From Hydra vulgaris (Eukaryota; Cnidaria; Hydrozoa; Anthoathecata; Hydridae), in assembly GCF_038396675.1 (NCBI RefSeq), contig NC_088922.1, positions 3,116,001 through 3,180,000 on the forward strand: DNA of 64,000 nt. The letters are read 5' to 3'. The notes under the pieces are model-generated. The model searched no databases. It was not told the DNA's origin and saw nothing but the letters and a program-made list of their open reading frames with translations. Below, in pieces: positions 50,126-63,203 of this stretch. Made by a program: the position numbers and the translations under genes. The stretch's first letter is position 1. Each line of letters begins with the position of its first letter.

Positions 50126-50978
50126 ACTTGTCATTTTTGAAAAACTATAACTTTTTAATGTAACATTTTGCTTGAAATTTATAGGTCATGTTTTACATGT
50201 AATGATGGAATTGTAGTAAAATTGAATCCAAAATCAAATCACTTTATGAATTATTGACATTTTTTTGTTTTATTTTATAAGCTAACCCTCTAAATTTTAA
50301 TGTTTTGCCAAAAAAATCAAATACTACAATTTTTACTAAAAAATATAGCAGTGATTTTGGTACAAGCTAATCATTTTATGTGCATAAAACGTTTTTCCAA
50401 ATATGAAGCTCCATTTTTTGAGTGGTTTCTAAGTTATTTAATTTCAAAATTTTGTTTAATATTGACGGATTTTGCAACCTTTTTAACAAGTTTTTTTAAT
50501 TTTGAAAAACATTTAATTTAATTTTTTACAAGTTTTTTTAATTTTGAAAAACAAACTGTTATAATATAACAATTTTATTGCTTTTTATTTATAATAAAGT
50601 TATGCTCTGATACTCTTTTTAGTTTAAAATTTTTTTAGTCAAGAGCTTAATTAAATAGAAGTTTATGATATTTAAGGTATTTATTTAAGGTGATTATTTA
50701 ATTGTATTTTTTTTTTGAACTAAAATAGTTTTTTTTTTAATATTTAAAATAAGTTGCAAGTATGACATTAATTCGCGAAATATGTGCAAAAATTCTACGA
50801 CAAAATTTTGTAATTACTGTCTAACGGATTCAATCATGTCTATCTGTATTTATCATCATTTCTTACAAAACTCGAATAAGTAAATAAAAAGTAACTTTAT
50901 TCTCAGTTTTTTGTTGATATTAGAATACTCTTTATAATGCTGTTTTTAGTTATTTGATAAGATGTCTTCATTTGAATC
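50126..50978. other. AT-rich spacer
   Basis: No feature recognised. Confidence 0.4.
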
Positions 50979-51226
50979 GGTGAATGTTAAAAGGACGGAA
51001 GTCCAATAATGGAAACCTTTGGGAAACTAAATAAAACTTCATTTTCCCCCGTAGTAAATTTTTGTTAATCGTTCAAAAATTATTATTGTTGATGGTGAAA
51101 AACATCATCCTCTTCAAAAAAAAAAATTATTAAACGATTAACAAATGTTTACTAGGGGGAAAATGCAGTTTGTTTTAGTTTCCCAAATGTTTACATAGTT
51201 GGACTTCCGCCCTGTTATTATTCACC
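50979..51226. repeat. 248-bp foldback MITE
   Basis: Ends GGTGAATGTTAAAAGGACGG and GGTGAATAATAACAGGGCGG (right end, complement). Arms of about 100 bp match at roughly 80%, sharing GGAAGTCCAA, TTTGGGAAACTAAA, CATTTTCCCCC and TTTGTTAATCGTT. Confidence 0.85.
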
Positions 51227-51875
51227 ATTAAACATTTTTTTTACATTTAGATTCATTTACCCGATTATTGTTTATTATTTCTTTATTACAATATTTATAA
51301 TACAGATACAAAAATATAAAAAATATAATTTTTAGTGGATTTGCAGTGGATCTTTATAGGCATTTAGGCTGTTTATTAGAGTTTTGTTCATCGTTTACTT
51401 ATTGAACCATTATTGGTAACAACATGTGATATAGTGGTTAGTCATTGGCTATCCACTTTTAGCAGCTGTCACTAATGGTTCACTAAGTATCCGTGAAGCA
51501 AGACTATAGTGGACCGCTCAAAATTCTATATAAATTGCCTAAAATTTTGCTCTAGAAAGTTTTTGTTTGGCTTATGAAAATGAACCTTGTGGTTTTCACA
51601 CATCTCAGTTACCATTAACTCATTAACTAGTTCTATTTTGTTCTCAAAATTGAATTACTTTGTTAACTTTAAATTAATGTTTAAAAAAGTTCACTCAACA
51701 ACGCATAAGTTGCTTTATTTAAACATTAAAATTTGGTCTATGTTGAAACCACGCTTTAAGTAAATATCGACATTGAAAAAGCGTAAAGATACCGGCTGGG
51801 TATTAAAACGTAAAGATACCGGCTGGGTATTAAAAACAAAACCTAATATTTTATTAATAAGGCTAATTATTACAC
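51227..51875. other. Spacer with 27-bp tandem duplication
   Basis: CGTAAAGATACCGGCTGGGT plus ATTAAAA occurs twice head to tail at 51782-51835. A weak inverted repeat lies around 51396-51490 (GAACCATTA). Otherwise nothing. Confidence 0.6.
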
Positions 51876-51953
51876 TTTACATATTTTTTTCATTTTGTCT
51901 CCATCATTTGGAATCTCGATGTTCATATCTCTAGCATTGTTTATATTAATAAC
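51876..51953 (-). CDS. Candidate terminal exon (27 codons)
   Basis: On the minus strand a textbook acceptor (TAAACTGAT then a T10 run and AG) precedes VININNARDMNIEIPNDGD and KMKKICKV-stop, followed within 20 bp by AATAAA. It joins in phase 0 to the donor TCT|GTAAGT at about 52099 of the frame upstream, extending CINQTFS. It may be the 3' end of the astacin gene, whose known exons lie upstream on the same strand, but the phase from 54440 does not fit directly, so at least one exon would be missing. Product unknown. Confidence 0.35.
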
Positions 51954-52099
51954 CTAAAAAAAAAATCAGTTTAAATAAAGTTATGGACTCAATGAAACAA
52001 AAAACTACACATTTTACTTAATTTTTGATAATGACTACTTAATTCCCTATTTACCCATAAAATAATAAATAAATCTGTTATTTGGTTGTTGAAGTAACT

Positions 52100-52212
52100 T
52101 ACAGAAAAAGTTTGGTTTATACATATAATTGTGAAATAAGTTTTGCAAACTTTATAATTTTTGGAGCAAAGTTTGTTCTCTCCCAGCCCATTTATAAATA
52201 TAAAAAGTTTTT
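52100..52212 (-). CDS. Candidate internal exon with three cysteines
   Basis: Minus-strand frame KKLFIFINGLGENKLCSKNY and KVCKTYFTIICINQTFS, bounded by a possible acceptor (GCAG) at about 52213 and a strong donor GTAAGT. Contains a potential N-glycosylation site (NQTF). It could encode part of a small cysteine-rich C-terminal module. Not recognised; listed because it pairs with the exon at 51876-51953. Confidence 0.3.
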
Positions 52213-52309
52213 TTTTATCCTGCTTCCGCAAACCAAAAAGATCAAAATTTAACAACAAAATTTCATTTAAAAGTATTAAAGTTACAGTTATATCAAGTTA
52301 ACCACTTCC

Positions 52310-52393
52310 TTATTTTAGGAGGCAGTAACTTATTTTTAGGAGGTTGTAACTTATTTTTAGGATGTTGTAACTTATTTTTAGGAGTTTGTAATT
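52310..52393. repeat. 21-bp tandem repeat (TAACTTATTTTTAGGAGGTT)
   Basis: Four copies with small changes. Confidence 0.9.
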
Positions 52394-52424
52394 TAACATA
52401 ACTTAACTTTTTTGCGGTGGAAAA

Positions 52425-53700
52425 ATAGAATGATTTACAGTGTCAAAAGCTTTTGGACAGAGCAATTTTCATCGACCTGTCCCACGCTTTTGACACTGTA
52501 AATCATTCCATTCTAATTAAAAAAAAGTAAAATTACGGAATAAAAGATAAAAACTTAAACTGGTTTGAAAATTGCTTGTCAAACAGAAAAAAATACTTAT
52601 CATGTGATAATATAGAAACAACCAAAAGTACTATAACTTTTGGAGTTCCATAGGATTCCATATTAGGACCTTTACTTTTTTACTATACATTAATGAGTTA
52701 TTTTCAACATTAAACTTATTAAATTTTATTTTATTTACAGATGACTCTAATTTTCCTTATTCTTTTAAAAATATTGAGAAACTTTTTAAAATAGTCAATG
52801 AAAAATTAAATAAAGCAAATGAATGGTTTATATGTAATAAATTGTCTTATAATGTTCATAAAACGAAATTTTCTCTTTTTCATATACCAAGCAAATCAAA
52901 AGAAATACTTATTCCACCCAATCTTCTAATTAATAAAACTGACATTCAAAGGCAAACAGAAGTTTGCCTTTTAATATAAACTCCATTGAAAAAAAAAAAA
53001 TCTCAAAAAACATTGGCATGATTGGTCGAGCATAATCATTTTTAAATTTTAGGTCCTTACAAAATTTATATTTTTCTTTTATACATAGTTACTTAACTCA
53101 CGGCAATGTCGTATGGGCAAGTGCTAATCACACTAAGTTAAGAAAACTGTACGGCGAGCAAAAACATGCTGTTATTGCTCGCTGTACAGTTTTTTTCGTA
53201 TTTGGAGCTGGTAAAGCTGTTCCTAGTGAACCTCTTTTACTTAGACCTCAGGGCCGACAACACGAGTTTCGAAGTAGGAGGAAAGGGGCGGGGTGCAATC
53301 GTTAATTTTTAAAAAGAGACTACTATATCTAGAATTTTCTTAATAAAAAAAAAAGAAAAAGGTTTATTAGAAAAAAAGTAAGGGCACGTGCCCCTCGTCG
53401 TCGTTGGGCCTGGATCTAGTGCCTTAAATATTTTCAAACTTAACATATATCTAGTTTTCAGTTCATGCATAAAGCAAATTGTAGACTATCCCAAAAAATT
53501 TTAAACTCATTTTGATCAAATACACCATAAATATGCTACAAGATTTTCAATAAACAACTTCGTTGTACCAAAATCTTATTCAAAACTGATTTCTTATTCA
53601 ATTCAGAATCGCGGGCCATTTTTGAGGAAAAGTTTATCAAACATTGATGCCAAGAAAAATATTTCACTTAATAAGTTTAAAATTAAATCAAAGCGGCGTT
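52425..53700 (+). pseudogene. Non-LTR RT relic with foldback 5' end
   Basis: Plus-strand RT: IDLSHAFDTVNHSILI (~52470), NWFENCLSNRKKYLSCDNIE, GVP.DSILGPL, FTDDSNF at the catalytic position (~52738), VNEKLNKANEWFICNKLSYN, FIHSYLTHGNVVWASANHTK and LRKLYGEQKHAV. Stops and frameshifts throughout. The first 38 bp (52425-52462) are an inverted copy of the FDTVNHSI-coding segment, forming a hairpin with 52480-52515. A MITE (53249-53412) is inserted near the 3' end. Non-functional. Confidence 0.85.
53249..53412. repeat. MITE with CAGGGCC ends
   Basis: CAGGGCCGACAACACGAG at the left and CAGGCCCAACGACGACGAG (complement of the right end). Locally GC-rich. Inserted into the RT relic. Target duplication not clear. 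Confidence 0.65.
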
Positions 53701-54439
<739 letters not shown>

Positions 54440-54655
54440 CTGGGCAGCTATACATTAAATTAATTTGTTTAATGTCAATCGCACTGAATCCTTTTGCTGT
54501 ACCAATCACCTTTTGCATTGTGGGATCTTTTGTTGTCATAGTTCTTTGACCTCCACCAAAAGCATTTTCTCCATAATGCATTATTGAGTAATAATCATAT
54601 GGTGTTCCCAAGCTGTCAACAAGACTTGGATATTTATCGAAATTATAACGTTCTT
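54440..54655 (-). CDS. Astacin metalloprotease exon with Met-turn
   Basis: 216-nt exon on the minus strand between TTTTAG at 54656 and donor CAG|GTTAGT at 54440. It encodes ERYNFDKYPSLVDSLGTPYD, YYSIMHYGENAFGGGQRTM and GFSAIDIKQINLMYSC, the C-terminal half of an astacin (M12A) catalytic domain. SIMHY is the Met-turn with the zinc-ligand Tyr, and the final Cys pairs within the domain. Joined to the exon at 63204-63275 the split codon A|AA gives Lys (NVPLKERYNF), so both frame and splice phases agree. Astacins are secreted zinc proteases; in Hydra they act in extracellular-matrix turnover and patterning. No damage seen. The exon is probably live. Further exons lie outside or were not recognised. 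Confidence 0.88.
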
Positions 54656-55344
54656 CTAAAATTAAATTAAGCTTAAAAATAATTAACACTTTGACAATGA
54701 TCGCACCTTTCATCAAGCAAAAACCTAAGATGTGTGGTTGTGTCATTGTCAGAGGCGTAGCCAGGATTTGATAACTTGGGGAGCGAATATTTTTTGAAAA
54801 GACGCCTGGGGGCTGGCGGGTCCCCTAAAAACAGGTTATGGGGGGGGGGGGAGACTCCTCAGAAATTTTCCCCCTGAATGTTGGCAACATCCAAAATGAC
54901 AAAAAACAGTTAACTACACTACAATAGTTTAATATTATAACAATTATAATAATTTTACATATTATTCTTGGCAATACAACAATAGTAGAGTGTGTAAAAC
55001 ATAATTTAGCTTCATTCGTCTAGGTTTCATCAGGGCAAAACCATTTAACACCACTTCAAGAATAAGGCCATTCACTAAGTTTCTTTCAATTGTCAGTAAT
55101 GCTAAAATGTCAGTAAGGCCAACAATCTTTCTTTGATCATAATAGACCGTAATTATAACTTAAGGAGCTTTAATCTGCTGAAGGATCTTTCTGCAGATGC
55201 ACTCAAAATAGACAACGTCATGTCACAGAGATCATTATTCAGTACAAATTTTAACACATTGTTAGTGTTCAACTCATTCGTGCCAATTTCTTTAAAAAGA
55301 ATTCTGAATGAATGAAATTCTTAAACAACATCATCCAGAGTGAT

Positions 55345-56315
55345 ATCTTTTTTTTTTCTTTTTTTTTAACAACTTCGCTTCCAACAAGGCTACAAGCAAC
55401 CACTATAAGAGTTGGAAGTTACTGAAGAGAAAAGATGAAAATTTTAGAGAAAGATAAAGATTAACAGACGACTTAAACGATTGCAAATGTAGTGTACAGT
55501 GGGTGGTGAACTTTAATTCAGATTAAACTCAATTTTTTTCAGCCAATCGTTATCGCAATAATTTAGATCTTCCTATATTTATGAACGGTGATGTACTCGA
55601 TGAGTCACCTACTCTTCATCTTCTAGGATTAACTCTTACTCCCAATCTTTCTTGGAAAACATATATCAAATCAGTTGCAAAATTAGTATCTGCTAAGGTT
55701 GCATCTCTTTATGGAGCTCGTCACTTTCTTACTTCGGATTCTATTCTCTATCTCTACAAATCTCAAATCCGGCCTTGTATGGAATATTGTTGCCATATCT
55801 GGGGCGGATCTTCTAATGATGCCCTTTCTCTTTTAGACAAGGTGCAAAAACGCATTGTAAACATAGTTGGACCTGCTCTTGCAGCCAACCTCCAACCATT
55901 ATCACATCGTCGTAATGTTTCTTCTCTTTCTCTTTTCTACAAGTACTATAATGGGCACTGCTCTAAAGAGCTAGCGTCTCTTGTGCCATCTACTATAATT
56001 CATTCTCGTGTTACTCGTCATTCAATTAAGTGTCATCCTTTTTATGTGACTGTTCCTAAGTGCTCCAAAAACGCTTATTCGTCTAGTTTTTTCCCTCGAA
56101 CATCAGCTCTTTGGAATTCGCTTCCTTTATCTTGCTTTCCTGATTCATATAATTTGCAATCTTTTAACTCGTCCATCAATCGTTATCTTGCTCTATAATC
56201 TTCATCTTTTTTCTTTCAGTAACTTCCAACTATAATAAGTGGCTGCTTGCAGCCTTGTTGGAAGCGAAGATGTAAAGAAGAAGAGAAGATATGAATCAGG
56301 AAAGCAAGATGAAGG
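55345..56315 (+). mobile_element. Non-LTR C-terminal fragment flanked by inverted 3' tails
   Basis: The open plus frame 55581-56198 encodes an RT C-terminus: PTLHLLGLTLTPNLSWKTYI, LYKSQIRPCMEYCCHIWGGS, LDKVQKRIVNIVG and FFPRTSALWNSLPLSCFPDS. The 3' UTR word TTGGAAGCGAAG with GCTTGCAGCC occurs downstream (56215-56268) and in inverted form at 55372-55425, there followed by a poly-A/T tract (55345-55370). A short inverted copy of the CTTGCTTTCCTGATTCATAT coding end lies at 56293-56315. The family is that of 41840-43640. It interrupts the hAT gene. Confidence 0.8.
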
Positions 56316-57536
56316 AAACATATCTATCGGATATTGCTCAAGAATATTAATCGGATATTGCTCTAAGAGAAATTTGATAAGTTCTAAACTATCCTTATCC
56401 TCATAATGCTTTGGATCTAGAAATTTAAACTTTGAAGCAATCTTCATGAACTGTTGAAATCGATTCTTTATTGTGCTGACAGAGCCTAGTGAGACCAGGT
56501 AGGTATCAACCACAAAATTCTTTCGGGCATCTTCTTTTCTCTCATCACTTGCAAGCTCATCATAATGAGCTTGCAATCATCATTTTTTTTTCCAGCTCTT
56601 TTCAGTTTATAAGCTGTTGCTATGTTGCATTTTAAAATCTTCTTTTTCCAGATCATTCAAACTAGCATAATAGCTTTCTCTAATATTGTTAAGTTGAGTT
56701 TCAAAGATTTTGATGTAGCTGGCAGTAACAACGATGTTTATAGTACTCTTCTGTAAGTATTGAGACAAATGAAAAGTCAGTGTTAATAGGTTACTCCAAA
56801 AGACTAGAAGAACAAAAAATTCAAATTTCTGAAGAGATACAAGAATTCCCTTAGCTACTGTCAGGTGCTTGGCTGTACAATTTTTTATTTGCCCTGCACT
56901 AATTTTTTTCAAAGCTACTACCAATGCTGGAAGATTCTGTAAAATAAAATTAACAGCTACATTTCTAGATGCCCATTTTATGTCACTGAGAGTTTTTGAC
57001 TTAAGGCAAAGTTTTCCATACTTTGACGTTGCTCTTCTTTGAGCAAAGTTACCCTAGGAAACTGCTAGTAAAAAATGTGTATACGGTTTTTAAAGTGCCA
57101 AAAAATAACTTTAATTGTAAATTAGAATTTACAGCGTCGACCAGCACCAGATTTAAATTGTGGGCACAGCAATGTGTAAACAAAACATATGGTGCAATAT
57201 CTTTAACTATTTTCTGCAAGCCAGAAATTTCACCAGACATGGTGCTTACACCATCATATAATTGAACATAGCACAGTTCTGCAGCAATATCCAGTTCATC
57301 TAAAGTAGACTTTAGAAGATTGCTTATGATGACAATGGAAGGCACTTTTGTATTGTATATACAAATTACATTGTAGGCACATTTTGTATAACCTGCATTT
57401 ATTCGAAACTTTGTATACACTTTTGCAGTAAGTCTCGAATAATTGCAGGTGTGATGCTTTCATTACAAAATAAGTGAGGGTCTGTTGGATAGCTCTTTTG
57501 GAAATCAATAATGGGCTTCACCAAAGTAGTATAATC

Positions 57537-57770
57537 TGTGACTGAGTCACTATCATCAGCTTCACGTTGTGGTGGTATATACGTACGATCTGTGACTGAG
57601 TCACTATCAACAGCATCACGTTGTGGTGGTATATCCGCACTATCTGTGAATGAGTATTATCAGCAGGATTATATCATGATGTGTGTTATATCAGCAGGAT
57701 TTGTGACGACTGTCAGTCCTGTGACTGAGTCACTATCATCACGTTGTGGTGGTATATCAGCACAATCTGT
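57537..57770. repeat. 54-bp coding tandem repeat
   Basis: CTGTGACTGAGTCACTATCA and ACGTTGTGGTGGTATAT recur four times with period 54 bp (18 codons). On the minus strand they encode IPPQRDADDSDSVTD units in the N-terminus of the hAT protein. Confidence 0.85.
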
Positions 57771-57931
57771 TAGTCTTCATTATCAGCATCAAGTACGACA
57801 AAATCTTTTGGTGTTTCTACAGGTTTTAAATACATTTGAACACTGCCATAGTTTTTTCGAAATTTTTTCGGCATCTTGTAGTTTTTTATATTCGTTTCCA
57901 GACAAATTCTTTTTTTTTTTAAATTTGACAT

Positions 57932-58340
<409 letters not shown>

Positions 58341-59689
58341 TGTCATAGATTACGCGAAAAACTGATAGAAAAACATGGGCTTTTGATTAGTCAACTTTAA
58401 GCACCCACTATAATCGGAAACATGTATCTGCGCTTTTAACGAGGTCACAGTGAATAAATGAACACAGCCGTGAATTAATGACAATGAATAGGAGCATAGC
58501 CAAATAACTTTAAAGTTGAGGGAGTGCAGGCACTGTAAATTATACTTTTGGCATACTTTTATTAATTAGATTAGTATAAAATCGAAATAATAGACATTTT
58601 GAAAATTGAGAAGAAAAAAAAAGAATTTTATTGATAGGAAAACTTATAAAAATATTTAAAAACTTAAAACATGTTCAAATGTTATCAGTTATAACTTGAA
58701 ACTAATAAATTCATTTTCATGTAGTTTGTTTCTTAAAAATGCATGAATTTAATCTTTAAGATCATTAATGGGCCATAGTAAATCAACCTATTGACTGTAC
58801 CCCGATTCAATGAGCCACACCATAACAAATTAAGTTTAAGTCTAATTTCTTGGGACATGAGTGTTGTTTAAGGAAAAGCTAAACTACTAAAAGGATTCAT
58901 AAAAATCAATCCAAATGAAAAACTTCAACTTTTAAAATTATTTCAATCGTAATCTCCATAACAAAAATAAGAAAGGGAAGAAAATTTCCTTTAATTAGCT
59001 AAAAACAAAAGTTACCTACCAAAAACCGATAGTCGAAAATTATGTGGTAACAACTATGAATAAAGATTGCTGATATATGAGCACATAAAATGATTAAATT
59101 ATCAGTATGACTCAATTACTCAATGTACACTGTACTCAATCCACTGTACCCCAACTTCCCCTACTGTGCTATGCGATTGCACTGTTATTTACGTTATTAG
59201 ATATTGCTTTATTTCGATAAAACAATTATGTTTTGATTATTAAATATTTCTGATTTAAAATGATTGTAAAGCTAAAAAAAGTTTGAATTAATAAACAAAT
59301 AAAGTTTGTTATCATGCATCATGACGAATTAAAGAAATCGTTAAAGAATTAAAAAAAAAAGAAAAGTTTTTAAAATTTTTTGATTTCAAATTTCTACATT
59401 CTTTAGCAAGTTTTATGTAAGATTTACTTTTTACTCTTATTGCTATCAAAACACAAGATGATTGCAGTGAGCACATGGCGTAAGAAAAAACGTCTTTTAA
59501 ACGTCTTTTGAACGTTTGCACGCGTTTTATAACATGAAAGTAGCTCATAAAATTGGCGTTAAAAACTTGGCTAGCTTTGAATTAAGTCCATTGATTTTTT
59601 CGTGGCATACTTAAAATGTAAATGATTTTGCTTCTAACTTATACATTAAAAAAACAACATGTTTACATGATTTTAAAAAATGCCCAAAC
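58341..59689. other. Region with transposon-end-like words only
   Basis: CTGTACCCCGATTCAATGAG at about 58796 and CTGTACCCCAACTTCCCCTA at 59145 resemble pogo-like terminal words but form no pair. ACGTCTTTTAAACGTC at 59490 resembles the CCAG..GGCAC MITE interior. No gene. Confidence 0.4.
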
Positions 59690-60480
59690 GACTCATTAGA
59701 AGAAAAACATTTTTTTTCGTCTTTTTCTCAACTGTGTCAGATGCTCAACTTTTATTGATAAAAAAACTCATTAAAGTATGACGAAACTCAAGCTTATGAT
59801 GGCTCTTTCTCCGATCTATTTTTTTTAACGTTTTTCCTAAATGGTCTTAGAAAATCATCTAGAAAAAAACAAAGGTTGTATGATAAATTCTTAAAAAATA
59901 AAATACAAAAAAATACAAAAATTGTTTTGAAAGATTAAAGAAGCAAATAAAGAAAAGAAATTTTTCTAACTTCTTAGAATATTAAATAGAAAATAGTAAA
60001 AAGGCATGGGAAGTAATTAAAGAAGTTACAGCAAAAAACAAACAGTTTTTACTTAAACATGTTTTAGTAAAACATGTTTAATAGATTTATATTACTCTTT
60101 TATCCATAGCTACATAAGCTATTGTAATATTTTTTGGGCAAGTACTTGCCCAGTATTGAAAAATCCGATCCAAGCCATTACTCCGGGAAATTAAAGATCT
60201 GAAGGTTTATGAGTTAAACCTTTTTTAAAACTTGTTATTTATGTTTAAATATTAAAATGACATGCTTCAAAAGTCCTCTAGTAACCGATTTCTAAAAATT
60301 AATCATAAATACTTGACGAGGTGCTTTATCCATAACTTTAACTTACATAAGACAACTCTTAAGATATCCGATTGCTCATTTTCATATATAGGACCTTGTC
60401 TATGGAACATAGTTCTTAATGAAAATAAAAACATAACCTCAATAAATTGTTTTAAAAATATAGTACAATAGAATTTACTT
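59690..60480 (+). pseudogene. Non-LTR retrotransposon relic (linker and C-terminus)
   Basis: Plus strand: RKSSRKKQRLYDKFLKNKIQ and KAWEVIKEVTAKNKQ belong to the endonuclease-RT linker. After a large deletion of the RT core come INCNIFWA-like residues and LLRKLKILKVYEL-type remnants (60110-60220). Then DCSFSYIGPCLWNIVLNENK and ITSINCFKNIVQ (60370-60470), the usual C-terminal S-Y-x-G-P-x-L-W-N signature. Broken in all frames. Confidence 0.65.
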
Positions 60481-61474
60481 GAATTAACAGACACAAACAT
60501 ACTTTTGTATTTAAAGTTTAAAAAAAAAAAAAATCCTTGTAATATTTCTTACTTAATCTAATTATTTTTTGTTGCAATTTATCGTATATTATTGTAATTA
60601 TGTATTTACTTGTTTTATATAATGAGTATATGTAATTTACATGGTGAGAAATTTAATAAAATACTTTATGCTTACTATAAGGGCTTGATGACAAGAATTT
60701 TGTCTTCAACTTGCTCCTGTCGTTACTAATTTCTATTTAAATTTTATGATACAATAATAATAATAATAAAAAAAAATGTAGAAGGTAACGGTGGAATTAA
60801 ATTTAGATATAGATAGAATATTATCTTATGGACAAAAAAAAGTTCAGGGTAAACATAGATAATGCTAGACTTCGTACTGCAGCCAAACTTAAACCTCTCT
60901 TTCTCATTGAACTTTTCACTGAATTGCATAAAACTTTGGTTTTATCATTTATATTATCGACTGTAGTCGCTGCACAAATAAACTTTCATCCGTTGTTCAG
61001 CCAACCAAAATTTTTCCTTTTGTTACTTTTCACTGAGATATTGTTATAGTAACTGATCTTATGTTTAATTGCAAAGCAATAGCAGGTTTAGTAGGTTGAT
61101 TGAATCTAGAACCCAAGCTCCGAACTTTTGAAACACAAACATGTTAAATTTTTTTTAGTATACATCAGTTATAATACCTTACACCCCTAAAGTTACTTTT
61201 CAATAGAGTGTGGAAGCACGATTTCAAAATAAAAGAAAAAAGGTTGTAAAATTTATTGATGAGCTGGCTAACGTTCAAAGCTATGAAACTACACAAGGTT
61301 GTTTCAGAGTAAATGTTTATATTCATACAATTGACATTTGTTTCAGATAAAGAGGTGATTTAAATTGTTGCAACATTTCCGGTTTCTGTTTCTAAAAAAT
61401 TCTTCTTATAATTTTAATGTTTTTTTGGCACACCCTCCATGGGTGTGCTAAAAATACATTATAATTATAAGCAA
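60481..61474. other. Spacer, no gene recognised
   Basis: AT-rich. The 73-codon frame at 60828-61049 is hydrophobic at its end and unrecognised; treated as chance. Confidence 0.4.
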
Positions 61475-61581
61475 CCCCAGTGGGCACGGTACGTTTTTAA
61501 ACTTTCTTTGGACGCTTTTATTAGATTTAAATCTAATAAAATTGTCTAAAGAACATTTTAAAAACGTAACGTACCCACTAG
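61475..61581. repeat. MITE of the CCAG..GGCAC hairpin family
   Basis: Arms CCAGTGGGCACGGTACGTTT and CTAGTGGGTACGTTACGTTT (right end, complement) around the palindrome ATTAGATTTAAATCTAAT. About 105 bp, nearly fully self-complementary. Confidence 0.85.
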
Positions 61582-62090
61582 AACAGAGCGAAGGAACTCA
61601 TATACAACATTATGTAGCCTATTTTGGGGTCCATTTTTTTTTTGGATATAGTTACAGTATTAATAAATTTTTAACTCTGCCCGTTTCCGTTATATTAAAT
61701 GAACAAATATTTTAAGAAATAACAAAGAGCGCGTTTGAAATGTTGATAAAAATGCTAAAGTTAAAGTTTATAAAGTTAAAAAAAAGCTAGGGATTTTTTA
61801 AATGCAAAATCCAGAAAGCAGGTATTATATTATTTAAAATTTCAAGATAGTTAAGCTCATAGGTTTGAAATGATAACCAATAATTAAATAATAGTTAAAC
61901 AAATTAGTTATATAATAACTATATAATATCCGTACTGGTTATGTCTTTTATTGTAATTTTTTTTTACTGTGGTCTATTTAAGTAAAAGACGTAGTTAATT
62001 CGTAAGAAATTTCATAAAAAGGCCACAGGACGTTGAGGGCTTTAGCTAAAAATTTGAATCTGGGCCCCTTACAATCTTGCTACGCCGTTG

Positions 62091-63203
62091 TCTATGTTTT
62101 CAAAAAACCTTTATTGTTTAGTTTTTATTTCCGTATGCATTATTGAAAATTTAGAAAAATTTTTTTTTAACTTTTTCTTCCTTCTCAAAATATTAGCTTT
62201 TAAGAAATTATATGATAAATTATCAAGTTTTTTTAATGAAAATTTGTATTTCAAAATATATAAATCATTAAGATAATATTGGGTAAGTAATAAGCAATTT
62301 TTCTAAGAGTTCCTAAAAAGATCGGAAAGCTCTGAAAAAATGGACCATTTTTTAAGTACGCCCTTAAAGTTTTTTTGTTCAAATCTTATTGTTGAAAACC
62401 ATACCAACTAAACGTTAGTCAGCTAATTCAGTTAGCCAATACCAGCATGCCCTTGGACTGCACGTATAACTAGTTAGACCATGTGATGGAGAAGAGAAGG
62501 GGAAATACTCTACGTAAAACACACTAGGAAAGCACTAGTTAGTATTGCTAGAACAAACGCTAAAGCCATTTCTGAAAGTTAATAAACACCCAATTAAGAT
62601 GTTGCCTTCAATTTTGTGGGAGGCGCGCTGCGTTGCGTACAAGAAACAGCTACTTTCTAACACTAAAATTATAACTTAACAAGCATTAAGAAAACCTTTT
62701 AAATAACGCCCAGGTAACAACAACGTTTACTTCCTCCATGACAATGTAAGTCTTCATTTTTCAAAAATTATTGCAGTTTGGCAGGGAAGTGTTTCACCCT
62801 ACTCGCCCAACTTAGCGCCAACAGATTATTATCCCACAAAAATGCTGCCACAAAAAGCAACCCTTTTTTAACCCTATTATGTTTAATATAAAGCAAGATT
62901 TGTTTTATACTATATATGTTAACAGCCGCTTGTATAAGGATGTTAAAGTCTGCAGCATTAGATTGAAGACTGAAGGAATATTAAAAATCTGGTTCTGATA
63001 GTACATTAGATTTTATATTACTGGCGAACATGGGAATATTTGAAGTTCTAATCGCATTTTAAACAGCCCGATACCAATTAATTAAAGATTGTAAAAGATT
63101 ATCCGTAGTTGAATCCAACTTTACTTTACATATCCAATGTTATCATATTATTTTATTATTTATATATTTTTGTTAATATTTATATATAATAAAAGGTACT
63201 TAC
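62091..63203. other. Remaining intron sequence
   Basis: Between the hAT right end and the upstream astacin exon. No repeat or gene recognised. Confidence 0.5.

Larger units (their letters stand above)
55030..57931 (-). pseudogene. hAT transposase, ZMYM1/DUF4371-like, decayed
   Basis: Minus strand. Start at 57931 with MSNLKKKKNLSGNEYKKLQD, then a 54-bp-repeat-encoded IPPQREADDSDSVTD region, VKPIIDFQKSYPTDPH, a missing stretch, and CYVQLYDGVSTMSGEISGLQ and LFTHCCAHNLNLVLVDAVNS with FFGTLKTVYTFFTSS (57049-57420), the DUF4371/RNase H core. Then IRESYYASLNDLEKEDF and KNRFQQFMKIASKFKFLDPK (56202-56900). After the retrotransposon insertion, SASAERSFSRLKLLKS and the C-terminal hAT dimerisation segment (55310-55030). 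Multiple frameshifts and an insertion make it non-functional. Family: TTF-type/ZMYM1-like proteins derived from hAT transposases. Confidence 0.85.

Noticed and set aside
57023-57265. Plus-strand 80-codon ORF
   Set aside because: Complement of the hAT DUF4371 core, which has the recognisable motifs on the minus strand.
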